64,000 nt of DNA from Rhizobium sp. CF080 (GCF_000282095.2 NZ_AKKC02000002.1:62001-126000), one strand, 5' to 3'; shown: positions 22,316 to 32,393, counted from the first letter of the stretch. Made by a program: numbers and translations. Notes: a model not told the origin generated them from the letters alone.

Positions 22316-23404
22316 TCAAATGGCATAGGTCCTACCTTCTGCATTGAAAAGATGCAGTTTCTTAAGGTCTGCTGAAAAGCGCATGGTGTCGCCTTTCTTA
22401 ACCTGCAGAATGCCCGGGATCTTGGCAATGATCGGCTCGTGATCGGCCAATCCTTCGACGTAAAGCAGCGTCACTTCGCCGAGCGCCTCGATGATCGCGA
22501 TCTGGCCCTCGAAAAGATAGTCTTCGCCGGACGCGATCGACAAGTCTTCGGGCCGTACGCCAAAACTGGCGGCCTTGCCTTTTTCCGCAGCCGCAGTCGG
22601 CACCGGCACGCGCACCGATTTTCCGCCCTTCAGCGACACCGTGGTCGCTTCGCCGGTCTCCGTCACGGTGGCCGGGATGATGTTCATCGCCGGCGAGCCG
22701 ATGAAGCCCGCGACGAAGAGGTTTTGCGGGCGCTCGTAAAGTTCGAGCGGTGCACCGACCTGTTCGATGCGGCCGGCCGACAACACAACGATGCGGTCGG
22801 CGAGCGTCATCGCCTCCACCTGGTCGTGGGTGACGTAGACCATCGTCGTGTCCGGCATCGAATCCTTGAGCTTGGCGATCTCGATGCGGGTCGCGACGCG
22901 AAGTGCTGCGTCGAGGTTGGAGAGCGGTTCGTCGAACAGGAAGACCTTCGGATTGCGGCAGATGGCGCGGCCGATGGCGACGCGCTGGCGCTGCCCGCCG
23001 GATAGCGCCTTCGGCAGGCGGTCGAGATAGGGTGTAAGCTGGAGAATGTCTCCCGCCGCACGCACGCGGCGGTCGATCTCGTCCCGACTTTCCTTGGCGA
23101 TCCGCATGCCGAAAGCCATGTTGTCGTAGACCGTCATATGCGGATAAAGCGCGTAGGACTGGAAGACCATGGCAATCCCGCGCCGCGACGGCGGCACCTC
23201 GTTGACGAGTTGGCCGTCGATGAACATCTCGCCGCCGGTGATGCTTTCAAGCCCGGAGATCATCCGCAGCAGCGTGGACTTGCCGCAGCCGGACGGCCCG
23301 ACAAACACCACGAACTCGCCCTGGGTGATCTCCAGGTCGATACCGTGCAGCACCTTCACCTGGCCATAGGCCTTGCGGATATCCTTCAGAATGACGCCAG
23401 CCAT
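22316..23404 (-). CDS. aglK: alpha-glucoside ABC transporter ATP-binding protein
   Basis: 362-residue MalK/UgpC-type ATPase. Walker A GPSGCGKST is at 36-44, LSGGQ at 134-138, Walker B FLFDEP follows, and the switch is THDQVEAM. A C-terminal TOBE regulatory domain follows the ATPase. It energises import through AglF and AglG. It is the last gene of aglE-aglF-aglG-aglA-aglK, 18 nt after aglA. Name and order match the Sinorhizobium meliloti agl operon. Confidence 0.9.
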   Translation of the reverse strand: MAGVILKDIRKAYGQVKVLHGIDLEITQGEFVVFVGPSGCGKSTLLRMISGLESITGGEMFIDGQLVNEVPPSRRGIAMVFQSYALYPHMTVYDNMAFGMRIAKESRDEIDRRVRAAGDILQLTPYLDRLPKALSGGQRQRVAIGRAICRNPKVFLFDEPLSNLDAALRVATRIEIAKLKDSMPDTTMVYVTHDQVEAMTLADRIVVLSAGRIEQVGAPLELYERPQNLFVAGFIGSPAMNIIPATVTETGEATTVSLKGGKSVRVPVPTAAAEKGKAASFGVRPEDLSIASGEDYLFEGQIAIIEALGEVTLLYVEGLADHEPIIAKIPGILQVKKGDTMRFSADLKKLHLFNAEGRTYAI

Positions 23405-23422
23405 GATTCCTCCCCTTTATCG

Positions 23423-25078
23423 TTATGCGTGATGGGCGAAGAACGCCCCCCAGGCCGGTAGTTCCACTCGCCTGCCTTCCAGCCCGCTTTCGAAGCCGTG
23501 GCCGGTCAGCACTTCCCAATCGCCGGCCGGCAGCTCGCTTGCCGTCTCCGCCGCGCTCATGTTGAACAGGCAGAGCACCGTCTCGTTGCCGTACAGGCGC
23601 TTGTAACCGAGCACCGCACCGTCTTCGGCCAGGAACTCGATGTCGCCCTTGGCAAGGGCCGGGTGCTGCTTGCGGAAGGCAAGGAAGCGGCGGTACTGCT
23701 CCAGCACCGAGGCCGGATCGCCATATTGGGCACCCACGGCCCGAAGCTGATGCTCGACCGGTATCGGCAGCCAGGTTCTCTCCGCCGTGGAGAAGCCTGC
23801 CTGTAGCGCCTGGCTGTCCCAGACCATCGGGGTGCGACAACCGTCGCGGCCCTTGAATTCCGGCCAGAACTGAATGCCGTAGGGGTCCTGAAGATCGGCA
23901 TAGGCGATATCCGCCTCAGTCAGTCCCAGCTCCTCGCCCTGATAGATGCAGACCGAGCCGCGCTGGGACATCAGGATGGCGGATGCCATCTTGGCGTAGC
24001 CGTCGCGATCGAGAACATCGTGGCCCCAGCGGCTGACATGGCGCACCACGTCGTGGTTCGAGAAGGCCCAGCAGGCCCAACCATCGGGTGCTGCGACCGA
24101 GAACGCTTTCTGTACCTCGGACACGCGCGCCGGCGTCAGCGGATCGGGCGCCAGGAATTCGAACGCGTAGCACATCTGCATCTTGTCGTTGCCGGACGTG
24201 TATTCGCCGACGATTTCCAGCCCGCGCTGGCTGTCGCCGACTTCGCCGACGGCGGCGATCGCCGGAAACTCGTCGAGCACGGCGCGGAAGCGCCGCAGGA
24301 ATTCCAGGTTTTCCGGGCGGTTCTTGTCGTAGAGATGCTCCTGGAAGTTATAGGGGTTCACGGCCGGCGCGGTGGAGGCGTTGCGGCGCGAGGGATCGAG
24401 CGCCGGGTTATCGCGCAGGTCCTTGTCGTGGAAATAGAAGTTGATCGTGTCGAGACGAAAACCGTCGACGCCGCGCTTCAGCCAGAAACGGGTCATGTCG
24501 AGCAGAGCATCCTGGACCTCCGCATTGTGCAGGTTGAGATCCGGCTGCGATGTCAGGAAGTTGTGCATGTAATATTGCATGCGGGTCGGATCCCAGGCCC
24601 AAGCCGATCCACCGAAGATCGACAGCCAGTTGTTGGGCGGCGTGCCGTCCGGCTTCGCATCGGCCCAGACATACCAGTCGGCCTTGGGGTTGAAGCGACT
24701 GGACCGGCTCTCGATGAACCAGGCATGCTGGTCGGAGCTGTGCGACATGACGAGGTCGATCATCACCTTGATGCCGAGCCGGTGCGCCTCGGAAATCAGA
24801 CCGTCGAAATCCGACAGCGAACCGAACATCGGATCGACATCCGTATAGTTCGAGACGTCGTAGCCGAAATCCCGCATCGGCGACGGGAAGAAGGGTGAGA
24901 TCCAGATCGCGTCCGCGCCGAGCGCTGCCACATGCGGCAGGCGGGCGGTAATGCCCTTCAGATCGCCGATGCCATCGCCGTTCGAGTCCTGATAGGAGCG
25001 CGGGTAAATTTGATAAATGACCGCCCCACGCCACCAGTCCTTGTCCGGTGCTGCGGGAGCTTCTGCGGAAACGCTCAT
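23423..25078 (-). CDS. aglA: alpha-glucosidase (GH13)
   Basis: 551-residue GH13 (alpha-amylase family) enzyme. It begins WWRGAVIYQIYPRSYQDSNG, has the nucleophile motif DGFRLDTINF near residue 210, the acid/base region VGEVGD, and the third conserved site SNHDVVRH. No signal peptide is seen, so it acts in the cytoplasm and hydrolyses imported sucrose, maltose, trehalose or similar alpha-glucosides to glucose. It is embedded in the agl transport operon, 29 nt after aglG. An exact substrate cannot be read from sequence. Confidence 0.9.
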   Translation of the reverse strand: MSVSAEAPAAPDKDWWRGAVIYQIYPRSYQDSNGDGIGDLKGITARLPHVAALGADAIWISPFFPSPMRDFGYDVSNYTDVDPMFGSLSDFDGLISEAHRLGIKVMIDLVMSHSSDQHAWFIESRSSRFNPKADWYVWADAKPDGTPPNNWLSIFGGSAWAWDPTRMQYYMHNFLTSQPDLNLHNAEVQDALLDMTRFWLKRGVDGFRLDTINFYFHDKDLRDNPALDPSRRNASTAPAVNPYNFQEHLYDKNRPENLEFLRRFRAVLDEFPAIAAVGEVGDSQRGLEIVGEYTSGNDKMQMCYAFEFLAPDPLTPARVSEVQKAFSVAAPDGWACWAFSNHDVVRHVSRWGHDVLDRDGYAKMASAILMSQRGSVCIYQGEELGLTEADIAYADLQDPYGIQFWPEFKGRDGCRTPMVWDSQALQAGFSTAERTWLPIPVEHQLRAVGAQYGDPASVLEQYRRFLAFRKQHPALAKGDIEFLAEDGAVLGYKRLYGNETVLCLFNMSAAETASELPAGDWEVLTGHGFESGLEGRRVELPAWGAFFAHHA

Positions 25079-25107
25079 TCAAAAATCCTGTTGTCGTTCG
25101 ATGTTGA

Positions 25108-26268
25108 TCATCCGCCTTTGACGGAGCCAGCGAGCAAGCCGCGAACCAAATACCGCTGCAGGGCGAAAAAGACGATAATCGGCACGACGATTGTTATGAA
25201 GGCCGAAGCCGTCAGGATTTCCCACTTTCCACCCATGGAGCCGAGAAGCGCGTTCAGGGCGCCGGTGAGGACCAATTGATCCTTGCCGGTGCCGAGGAAG
25301 ACCATGGCGACAAGAAGGTCGTTCCATGTCCACAGGAACTGGAAGATCGAGAAGGATGCGAGCGCCGGGAATGACAGCGGCAGGATGATCTTGACGAAGA
25401 TCTCGAAATCGCTGGCGCCATCGACGCGGGCGGATTCGATGATTTCCCTTGGCAGGCCGGCAATGTAGTTGCGCAGAAGATAGATCGCGAGCGGCATGCC
25501 GAAGGCGGAGTGGGCAAGCCAGATGCCCGCATAACTGCGCGAAGGCACGCCAAAGAAACTGCCGATCTCGTTATACATCTTCAGCAGCGGAATGAGCGAC
25601 ATCTGCAGGGGCACGACGATCAGCCCAACCACCAGGGCGATGATCAGGGCCCGCCCGGGAAACTCCATCCAGGACAGGGCGTAGGCTGCAAAGGCGGCGA
25701 TCAGGATGGGAATAATGGTCGCGGGAACTGCGACCGTCAGCGAATTGACGAAGGACTGGCCAATGCCTTGGGAGGTCAGCACCGTGCGGTAATTTTCAGT
25801 GGTGAAGGATGGCGGCGTCGCGACGGAGAGGTAAACGCGCTTGCCGCGCCCGGCCTCGAACGGCGCATTCTTGGAATAGGTATAACTGCCGTCTTCGTTG
25901 ATGGTCAGCGTCTCGCCGTCGCCGATATCGGCGGCCTTTCCAACCGCAAACTCCGTCGGAGCGGCAACGCGGGTGCCGAAGGCGCGCACGGTGCCACCCT
26001 TCCCTCCTTCGAAGACCGAACCAGAAATGACGTAAGTCGCGCCATTCTGCTTGGCGGTCGAGGCCTCCCCGAGGCGGGCGGCGCTCGTTTCGGCAGCGCC
26101 CGTGAAGGCCGTCCACCAGCCCGACGCGGTGATCTGGCCTGCTTCGCGAAAGGAAGTGACGAGGATGCCGAGCGTCGGGATGAGCCAGATGATGCAGATG
26201 ACGAGGACGGAGAGGTGAACCACGAGGCGCGGAAGGCCTATGCGACGGAGGCTTGCTGCTGCGCGCAT
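25108..26268 (-). CDS. aglG: alpha-glucoside ABC transporter permease AglG
   Basis: 386-residue MalG-type permease. After the first transmembrane segment (about residues 14-36) there is an unusually long extracytoplasmic insert (about 55-160) rich in Gly/Thr and beta-type sequence (DGETLTINEDGSYTYSK). The remaining membrane segments follow, with the EAA loop ESARVDGASDFEIFVKI near residue 277. Ordinary MalG-type permeases are about 280 residues. The ATG is 1 nt from the aglF stop, suggesting coupled translation. Confidence 0.88.
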   Translation of the reverse strand: MRAAASLRRIGLPRLVVHLSVLVICIIWLIPTLGILVTSFREAGQITASGWWTAFTGAAETSAARLGEASTAKQNGATYVISGSVFEGGKGGTVRAFGTRVAAPTEFAVGKAADIGDGETLTINEDGSYTYSKNAPFEAGRGKRVYLSVATPPSFTTENYRTVLTSQGIGQSFVNSLTVAVPATIIPILIAAFAAYALSWMEFPGRALIIALVVGLIVVPLQMSLIPLLKMYNEIGSFFGVPSRSYAGIWLAHSAFGMPLAIYLLRNYIAGLPREIIESARVDGASDFEIFVKIILPLSFPALASFSIFQFLWTWNDLLVAMVFLGTGKDQLVLTGALNALLGSMGGKWEILTASAFITIVVPIIVFFALQRYLVRGLLAGSVKGG

Positions 26269-26269
26269 C

Positions 26270-27283
26270 TCAATGGCCTCCCATTTCCTTGTTCGCCTGG
26301 CGGATGTTCCAGATCATGATCGGGGTGACGGCCGCCATGATGATCAGCGCGATGACCGCACTTCGGCCGCTATCGCCCCCGCCGCGGAACATCCAGTCGA
26401 ACATCAGGTTTGCGAGGACCATGGTGTTCCACTGGCCGTTGGTCATGGTCAGCACGATATCGAAGACCTTGAGCACGAGAATGGTGATCGTCGTCCAGAC
26501 GACGGCGATCGTGCCCCAGATCTGCGGCACCATGATCTTCCAGAATATCTGCCAGCCACTGGCGCCGTCGATGACCGCCGCCTCGATGGTCTCCTCGGGG
26601 ATGCCGCGAAGGGCCGCCGACAGGATGACCATGGCAAAGCCCGTCTGAATCCAGACGAGGATCGCCATCAGGAAAAAGTTGTTCCAGAAGGGCAACGAGA
26701 TCCACACCTGCGGAGAGCCGCCAATGGCCTGCACGATGGCGTTGAGGAGGCCGATCTGCGTTTCGCTGCCGCCGCGATATTCGTAGATAAACTTCCAGAT
26801 GACCGAGGCGCCGACGAAGGAAATCGCCATCGGCATGAAGATCAGGCTTTTGGCGATATTGCCCCACCAGATGCGGTCGGTCAGCACCGCGATGACGAGG
26901 CCGAAGAAGGTGCAGGCTGCAGGCACCACGGCGAGCCAGAGGATGTTATTGAAGATGGACTGGCGGAACTGCGCGTCCTGGATGGCCCAGCGATAATTCG
27001 CGAGACCGACGAAATTGCCGCCCGACCGGTCGTAGAAGGAGAGGATGAAGGTCGCGACCACCGGGTAGACCAGATAGACGAGCAGCAGGATCAGCGCTGG
27101 GCCGAGAAACAACCAGGGACGCACCATGGCGCGGCGGTTGAGATTGACCGAGGCGGCGCGGACATTGTCCACCGGAACGGGAAAGACGGCTTGCAGGATC
27201 TTATCGGAGAGCCAGTAATATAAAGCACAGACGAAAACGCCGGCGATCACGACGCCGACGGCTGAAACGATCTGCGATATCAT
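26270..27283 (-). CDS. aglF: alpha-glucoside ABC transporter permease AglF
   Basis: 337-residue MalF-type permease with a hydrophobic N-terminal segment, further membrane spans and the EAA loop EAAVIDGASGWQIFWKI near residue 237. It would form the channel with AglG and be energised by AglK. The length equals that of the S. meliloti protein as I recall it. Second gene of the operon, 92 nt after aglE. Confidence 0.88.
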   Translation of the reverse strand: MISQIVSAVGVVIAGVFVCALYYWLSDKILQAVFPVPVDNVRAASVNLNRRAMVRPWLFLGPALILLLVYLVYPVVATFILSFYDRSGGNFVGLANYRWAIQDAQFRQSIFNNILWLAVVPAACTFFGLVIAVLTDRIWWGNIAKSLIFMPMAISFVGASVIWKFIYEYRGGSETQIGLLNAIVQAIGGSPQVWISLPFWNNFFLMAILVWIQTGFAMVILSAALRGIPEETIEAAVIDGASGWQIFWKIMVPQIWGTIAVVWTTITILVLKVFDIVLTMTNGQWNTMVLANLMFDWMFRGGGDSGRSAVIALIIMAAVTPIMIWNIRQANKEMGGH

Positions 27284-27375
27284 CCCTCTCCCCTTTTCAC
27301 CGTTTTATGCGTAGCTTTTGATTGTACCGCGCCGGTGTCCGGCGCGGTCGTAATTCGAGAACCTATGGGGCAGGC

Positions 27376-28737
27376 TTATTTCAAACCGTCCCATGCCTTC
27401 TGGATGTCGGTCCCCACGGTCTTTGCATCCTTGCCGCCGACGTAATCGACCATGCCGGTCCAGAATGCGCCGGCGCCGATCTTGCCAGGCATCAGGTCGG
27501 AGGCGTCGAAGCGGAAGGTCGTGGCGGTGGTCAGAAGTTCGCCCTGCTTCTTCAGCACTTCATTGGCATAAGCATTCGGATTGGCACCCTTGAAGGGCGT
27601 CAGGAACGATGACTGTGCCATCCAGACCTCGTGGGCGATCGGAGTCTTGAGGAATTCGATAAAGGCCTTGGCGGCCGGCGAATCCTTGGTGATGGCAAAC
27701 ATCGTACCGGCGCCAAGGACCGGCGTTCCGAGTTCCGGCTTCGAAGCATAGGTGGGCAGGTAGAAGAAGTCGGCATCGGTGCCGAGCTTCGTACCCGGCG
27801 GGAAGAAGGACGGCACGAAGGATGCCTGGTGATGCAGGTAGCATTTCGGCGGAATGCCGAAGAGGCCCTTCGGGCTGTCGCGGAAGTCGGTTGAGGACAC
27901 GGCAGCGACGCCACCGCTCACGTATTTTGGATTCTTGGCGAACTTGCCGAATTCGTCGATCGCGCCAACGACAGCCGGATCATTGAACTTGACCTCGTTG
28001 CTCACCCACTTGTCGTAGACGTCAGGCTTCTGGGTGCGCAGCATCATGTCCTCGACCCAGTCGGTCGCCGGCCAGCCCGTTGCGCCGCCGGAGCCGAGAC
28101 CGATGCACCACGGAACGCCGCCGTCCTTGACGATCTGATCACTGAGCTTGATCAGGTCCTCCATGGTCTTCGGAACCTCGTAATCCGCCTCCTCGAAGTT
28201 CTCGGGCACATACCAGACCATGGATTTGAAATCGGCCTTGAAGGGGAAGCCGAAATAGGCCTCCTTGCCGTCCTTGCCCTTGTAGGTGCCGTAACGGATC
28301 CAGTCTTCGCCCGAGCCGTAATTGGTCTTGACCCAGTCGGAGTTCTCCTGGCCGAGCGAAGTCAAGAAACCCTTGGCGGCAAGATCGGCCAGGAGGCCAG
28401 GCTGCGGAATGATGGCGACGTTCGGTGGAGAACCGGCCTGCGTGTCGATGACGATCTGCTGTTCGTAGTTTTCCGAGGAGGAATAGCGGCCGTTGATGCC
28501 GGTCGCAGCGTTGAAATAGGCTAGAACGCTGTTGAAGAGTACCTCGTCCTCGCCGCGCCAGGGGCCGAAAAGCGTCAGGCTCTGCCCCTTGAGATTGGCG
28601 TGGGAAGCCTTGAAATCCTCATAACTCTTCCAGGTAAATTTCGAATCCTGGCCGGGCGCGAATTTCAGCTCCTGGGCGACAGCGCCACCGGCTACGAGCG
28701 CTGCCAGCGCCGTACCGATCCAAAATGATGCCTTCAT
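27376..28737 (-). CDS. aglE: alpha-glucoside-binding periplasmic protein AglE
   Basis: 453 residues with a signal peptide (residues 1 to about 22, cleavage near AVAQ) and a type-I sugar-binding fold (family 1 solute-binding protein) with the typical region LTLFGPWRGEDE. It delivers alpha-glucosides to AglFGK. First gene of the operon. The upstream interval to folD is 138 bp and contains the likely promoter. The LacI-type gene aglR, which precedes aglE in S. meliloti, is absent here. Confidence 0.9.
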   Translation of the reverse strand: MKASFWIGTALAALVAGGAVAQELKFAPGQDSKFTWKSYEDFKASHANLKGQSLTLFGPWRGEDEVLFNSVLAYFNAATGINGRYSSSENYEQQIVIDTQAGSPPNVAIIPQPGLLADLAAKGFLTSLGQENSDWVKTNYGSGEDWIRYGTYKGKDGKEAYFGFPFKADFKSMVWYVPENFEEADYEVPKTMEDLIKLSDQIVKDGGVPWCIGLGSGGATGWPATDWVEDMMLRTQKPDVYDKWVSNEVKFNDPAVVGAIDEFGKFAKNPKYVSGGVAAVSSTDFRDSPKGLFGIPPKCYLHHQASFVPSFFPPGTKLGTDADFFYLPTYASKPELGTPVLGAGTMFAITKDSPAAKAFIEFLKTPIAHEVWMAQSSFLTPFKGANPNAYANEVLKKQGELLTTATTFRFDASDLMPGKIGAGAFWTGMVDYVGGKDAKTVGTDIQKAWDGLK

Positions 28738-28875
28738 GAAATAATCCTCCCGTTGTCCCGGCTTTTGCTACCTTGCCGGGAGTTCACAACATGGGAGAGA
28801 TTTAACGCTCTCGCGGAGGAGTCAACCCCTGCGCAAGCGGCGTGGAACAAATGAAAAAATCCGTCCGCCCAGAAC

Positions 28876-29775
28876 TCAGAATCTGGGTGCAGTTTTGCCC
28901 GCCGTGCGATAGGCGGCGATCACGGTGTTGGCCATCAGCATGGCTATCGTCATCGGGCCGACGCCGCCCGGAACCGGGGTGATGGCACCGGCAACTTCGG
29001 CGGTTTCCGCATAGGCCACGTCGCCGACCAGCCGGGTCTTGCCCTCGCCCTTGTCGGGAGCGGCCACGCGGTTGATGCCGACGTCGATGACGGTGGCGCC
29101 GGGCTTCACCCAATCGGCCTTGACCATCTGCGGGCGGCCGACGGCAGCCACCAGGATATCGGCACCACGGCAGACGCCGGCGAGATCCTTCGTCTTCGAA
29201 TGCGCCATGGTGACCGTCGCATTGGCTGCCAGGAGCAGCAGCCCCATCGGCTTGCCGAACAGATTGGAACGGCCAATCACGACGGCGTTGAGGCCCGAAA
29301 GGTCGCGGCCATGTATACGGTTGACAAGCAGCATGGCGCCGGCCGGAGTGCAGGAGATAAGGCCGGTCTCCAGGTCGCCGGTGGCGATCTTGCCGGCGTT
29401 GACGACATGCAGGCCGTCGACATCCTTTTCCGGAGAGACCGACAGGATCACCGGCTCGGCATTCAGGTGCTTCGGCAGCGGAAGCTGCACCAGGATGCCG
29501 TGGATGGACGGATCGGCATTGAGCTCAACCACCAGCTTTTCCAGCGTTTCCTGGGTCGTGTCTTCGGACAGGCTGTGCTGGATCGAGTTGAAGCCGCACT
29601 GCTTGGCCATCTTGCTCTTGGAACTGACATAGGCGTGGCTTGCCGGATCGTCGCCGACGATGACGACTGCAAGGCCCGGCTTCACGCCGGTTTCCTTCTC
29701 GAGCGAACCCGATGCCTCGGTCACGGCGGCGATCACGGATGCTGCCGCCTCTTTACCATCGATCACCACAACCAT
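28876..29775 (-). CDS. folD: bifunctional methylenetetrahydrofolate dehydrogenase/cyclohydrolase
   Basis: 299 residues. The catalytic [14 protein letters not shown] region carries the active-site lysine. The family motifs QLPLPKHL and PEKDVDGLH and the NADP-site motif [15 protein letters not shown] are present. It interconverts methylene-, methenyl- and formyl-THF in the cytoplasm. ATG 29775 has GGGAGG about 5 nt upstream; a longer reading from 29820 has no site. It is transcribed alone, between aglE and the Wzz-like gene. Confidence 0.95.
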   Translation of the reverse strand: MVVVIDGKEAAASVIAAVTEASGSLEKETGVKPGLAVVIVGDDPASHAYVSSKSKMAKQCGFNSIQHSLSEDTTQETLEKLVVELNADPSIHGILVQLPLPKHLNAEPVILSVSPEKDVDGLHVVNAGKIATGDLETGLISCTPAGAMLLVNRIHGRDLSGLNAVVIGRSNLFGKPMGLLLLAANATVTMAHSKTKDLAGVCRGADILVAAVGRPQMVKADWVKPGATVIDVGINRVAAPDKGEGKTRLVGDVAYAETAEVAGAITPVPGGVGPMTIAMLMANTVIAAYRTAGKTAPRF

Positions 29776-29895
29776 GCGCACCTCCCGCTGGAAACCGCCT
29801 CCAATGTATACATGGAGCATCTTTTGAATTTGTCCGCCAACGCCCTATGCTGGTCGCAGACAGCAAATGCAAGCGGATTCGATGTCGCAGGTCTG

Positions 29896-31653
29896 TTATC
29901 CTCGGGAGGCGTTCCGGCGGGCTGAATACACCTGCACCCGTTCGCGCAGTTCCGCGATATGGCGACGGAGCTCGCGGAGCTCTTCCGCCTTGCGGATCTC
30001 TTCCGGCGAGTGAACCGGGCGACGAGGCGCGTTATAGGAGGGCGCATAGGCAGGCATATCGGCGAGACGGCCGGCCATGACGGCCGCGACCAGCGGAGGG
30101 ATCTCGACCTCCTGTGCCGGACGGCGATTGGCCATCAGGACTTCGCGGATGTGATCGGCAAGCGGGCTGTCGTTGGCCGGAGCCGGATGGCGCGGACGCC
30201 AGGACTGCTGCGGCTCGTAGACGGGCTGGTCATAGATCCGACGATCATCCTCGCCAAAGAAGTCCTGCTCGTCCAGGTGTTCCGCCAGCAGGTCCCGATC
30301 GACAATCTGCGCGGGCTCGTCCAGGAGATCCAGCTCATCCGCCAAGATTGTCTGCACGCGTCTGCGACGGGTCAGGAAGGCAAGTGCGACACCGAGGCCA
30401 AAACCGATCAGGGCTCCGATGCCCGAAACTGCGGCTAGCGAAGGACCAAGGGTCGCAGCCGCTGCTGCTGCGGCCGGAACCAGAACGCTCACCTTGGCCG
30501 TCGATGCCTTGGTCTCGGAACCATGGAGCGCGTCGAGATAATTGCGCCGCGCCTCGTCGACCGCAGCATCGAGGGTCTTCAGCCGCGCTGCGGAATCGGC
30601 GATTTCCTTGTCGTCGGGCTTTTTCGCCTGTTTCGCCTTGAGGTCGGCAAGACGCTTGGCGGCCGCAGTTTCCTGCTGGCGAAGCGAGGTGCCAAGCTGT
30701 TTCAGCGCCTCCTGAATGTCGTTTTTCACATCCGTCAGCGCGGCTTGCGCCGCAGCCAGCCGAGGGTGACGCGGGCCGAGATCGCTGGAAAGCTGGTCGA
30801 CGGCAAGCTTTGCCTCGACATGCCTCTGCCGCTGATAGTCGAGGCCGGTATATTCGAGACTGTCCGGCAAGGGCTTGTTCAGCACATCCGAAAGCTTCAT
30901 GACAGACGCCTGGGCCGCCTTCTGCCTCAGTTCGCCAAGCTGCGCCGTCGCCTGGTTTATCTCCGCCGTGAGCTGCTGTCCGTCGCCCTCGGTCCTGCGA
31001 AGCTCGGCGAGTTTCTGCTCGTCCGTCTCGGCGATGAAGCCGGAAAGGGCGGCTTGCGCATGTTCGAGCGTCTGGCGCAGCTTCTCCACCACCGGTGCGG
31101 AGGACTTCGTGCCGGAGACGGCGATTTCATCGTGGAAAGTATCGCCGAGCATGTTGGCGATGCGGGCCGCCTCATCCGGCTGTTCCGCCGTGACGGAGAT
31201 CATCAGTTGGCCGGTACTGCGGTCGTAACTGGTGACGATCGCCTGGGAAAGCCTTTCGCGCAGCCGGTTTTCTGCCTCTGACACGGTCATCGCCTCACCC
31301 GAAACGATATCGGACACGACCCTGACGACGCTCGGGCGGTCAACGGCAAACTCGCTGTCGCGACCGAGATTCAAGGCGCGGATGACATTGTCGAGATTGG
31401 CCTTGGAGCGCAGCGCAGCAGCGGCCGTGTTGATCGTGCCCTCGCCTGCCGCCTCGATCTTCAGCCGGGTTTCGGCGCTGAATTTATCCGGAACCGTCTC
31501 GACGAACAGCAGAGGCAACACCGCGCCCACCAGCGTGAGAGCGCTGATCCTGAGGGCAGCGGATCGCAATCCCGCGAACACGGAAACCGCGCCGGCGAGC
31601 TGCGCTGCCGGTTCGGGGTTTCGGTCGTCTTCGATTTTCGCCGACTGATACAT
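29896..31653 (-). CDS. Wzz/GumC-family polysaccharide chain-length or export protein
   Basis: 585 residues. An N-terminal membrane segment (about 33-51) precedes a Wzz-type periplasmic domain and a long coiled-coil region (about 185-360). A second membrane segment (about 398-425) is followed by a basic junction (TRRRR). The 140-residue cytoplasmic tail ends in another coiled coil. There is no Walker motif or tyrosine-kinase domain, so it is a PCP without kinase. It probably works in exopolysaccharide assembly at the inner membrane. The only neighbour of that kind is the WecB/TagA-like gene upstream. Confidence 0.78.
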   Translation of the reverse strand: MYQSAKIEDDRNPEPAAQLAGAVSVFAGLRSAALRISALTLVGAVLPLLFVETVPDKFSAETRLKIEAAGEGTINTAAAALRSKANLDNVIRALNLGRDSEFAVDRPSVVRVVSDIVSGEAMTVSEAENRLRERLSQAIVTSYDRSTGQLMISVTAEQPDEAARIANMLGDTFHDEIAVSGTKSSAPVVEKLRQTLEHAQAALSGFIAETDEQKLAELRRTEGDGQQLTAEINQATAQLGELRQKAAQASVMKLSDVLNKPLPDSLEYTGLDYQRQRHVEAKLAVDQLSSDLGPRHPRLAAAQAALTDVKNDIQEALKQLGTSLRQQETAAAKRLADLKAKQAKKPDDKEIADSAARLKTLDAAVDEARRNYLDALHGSETKASTAKVSVLVPAAAAAAATLGPSLAAVSGIGALIGFGLGVALAFLTRRRRVQTILADELDLLDEPAQIVDRDLLAEHLDEQDFFGEDDRRIYDQPVYEPQQSWRPRHPAPANDSPLADHIREVLMANRRPAQEVEIPPLVAAVMAGRLADMPAYAPSYNAPRRPVHSPEEIRKAEELRELRRHIAELRERVQVYSARRNASRG

Positions 31654-31748
31654 GGGATGACCACGCTAATCTGGTGCTGCCGGCATCCCGCGGGCAGCCC
31701 TCTGATTAAGGCAGTCTAAAATTTCATGGCAAAGAAAGGGTTAACTCG

Positions 31749-32393
31749 TCAGGCGAAAGACGGTTTCGGCGACGGGGCCGTCGAATTGCGCACCGAGCGC
31801 GCCGGCTTGCCCTGGATGAAGGCGGATAGCCCAGATCCGGTCATGACCACCAGTCCGGTGCGGACCGAAGCGAGCCGACGCTCGATCCGCCGCTCCTGGG
31901 CAAGGCTTGCCGCATCGACGAGGATGAGGTCAAAACGCCGCGAGATGTCCTGGTCAAGCGCGATCACCGCCACGTCGTGCCAGGGCGCATGGCGGGCGAA
32001 ATGCTCGCGCAACGCTTCGATGCGTCCGGTATCCTCGCCAGCTATGCCGATGCGGTGGCCTCTTTCCAGGAAGCTCAGCAGCGCCGGCACAAAGGTCCCG
32101 GCCGAAAAAAGCACCGGAGTCGGTTTCTCATGCCGCGCCTTGGCGAAGATGCTGAAGGCGCGGCCGCCACCCGGCAGGAGCAACCTGCGACCCAACTGAC
32201 CGCGATAGGCAGGATCGACCATCTGGCGGAAAGCCGTCCGCTCGTCCAGGAAGCCAAGCGTCGTGCGATTGCCGCGCAGCGCGATCAGGCTCTCCACGAG
32301 GCTGAGCGCAGCGTTCCATCCGAGATCGCAGACACGCTGTCCGAACAGCGTCCGGGGTGACGCGGATGCCAGGAAGTCTCCGGATGCGTTCAT
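31749..32393 (-). CDS. distant WecB/TagA/CpsF-like protein (putative glycosyltransferase)
   Basis: 214 residues. The order of features resembles WecB/TagA/CpsF enzymes: an N-terminal LFGQRVCDLGW segment, a helix with FLDERTAFRQM, RRLLLPGGGRAF, then a nucleotide-fold segment RIGIAGEDTGR and FDLILVDAAS. Similarity is by pattern only and the family's catalytic residues are not clearly present. It may be an inactive or divergent member. ATG 32393 has GGAG 8 nt upstream. It precedes the Wzz-like gene on the same strand, consistent with surface polysaccharide synthesis. Confidence 0.5.
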   Translation of the reverse strand: MNASGDFLASASPRTLFGQRVCDLGWNAALSLVESLIALRGNRTTLGFLDERTAFRQMVDPAYRGQLGRRLLLPGGGRAFSIFAKARHEKPTPVLFSAGTFVPALLSFLERGHRIGIAGEDTGRIEALREHFARHAPWHDVAVIALDQDISRRFDLILVDAASLAQERRIERRLASVRTGLVVMTGSGLSAFIQGKPARSVRNSTAPSPKPSFA

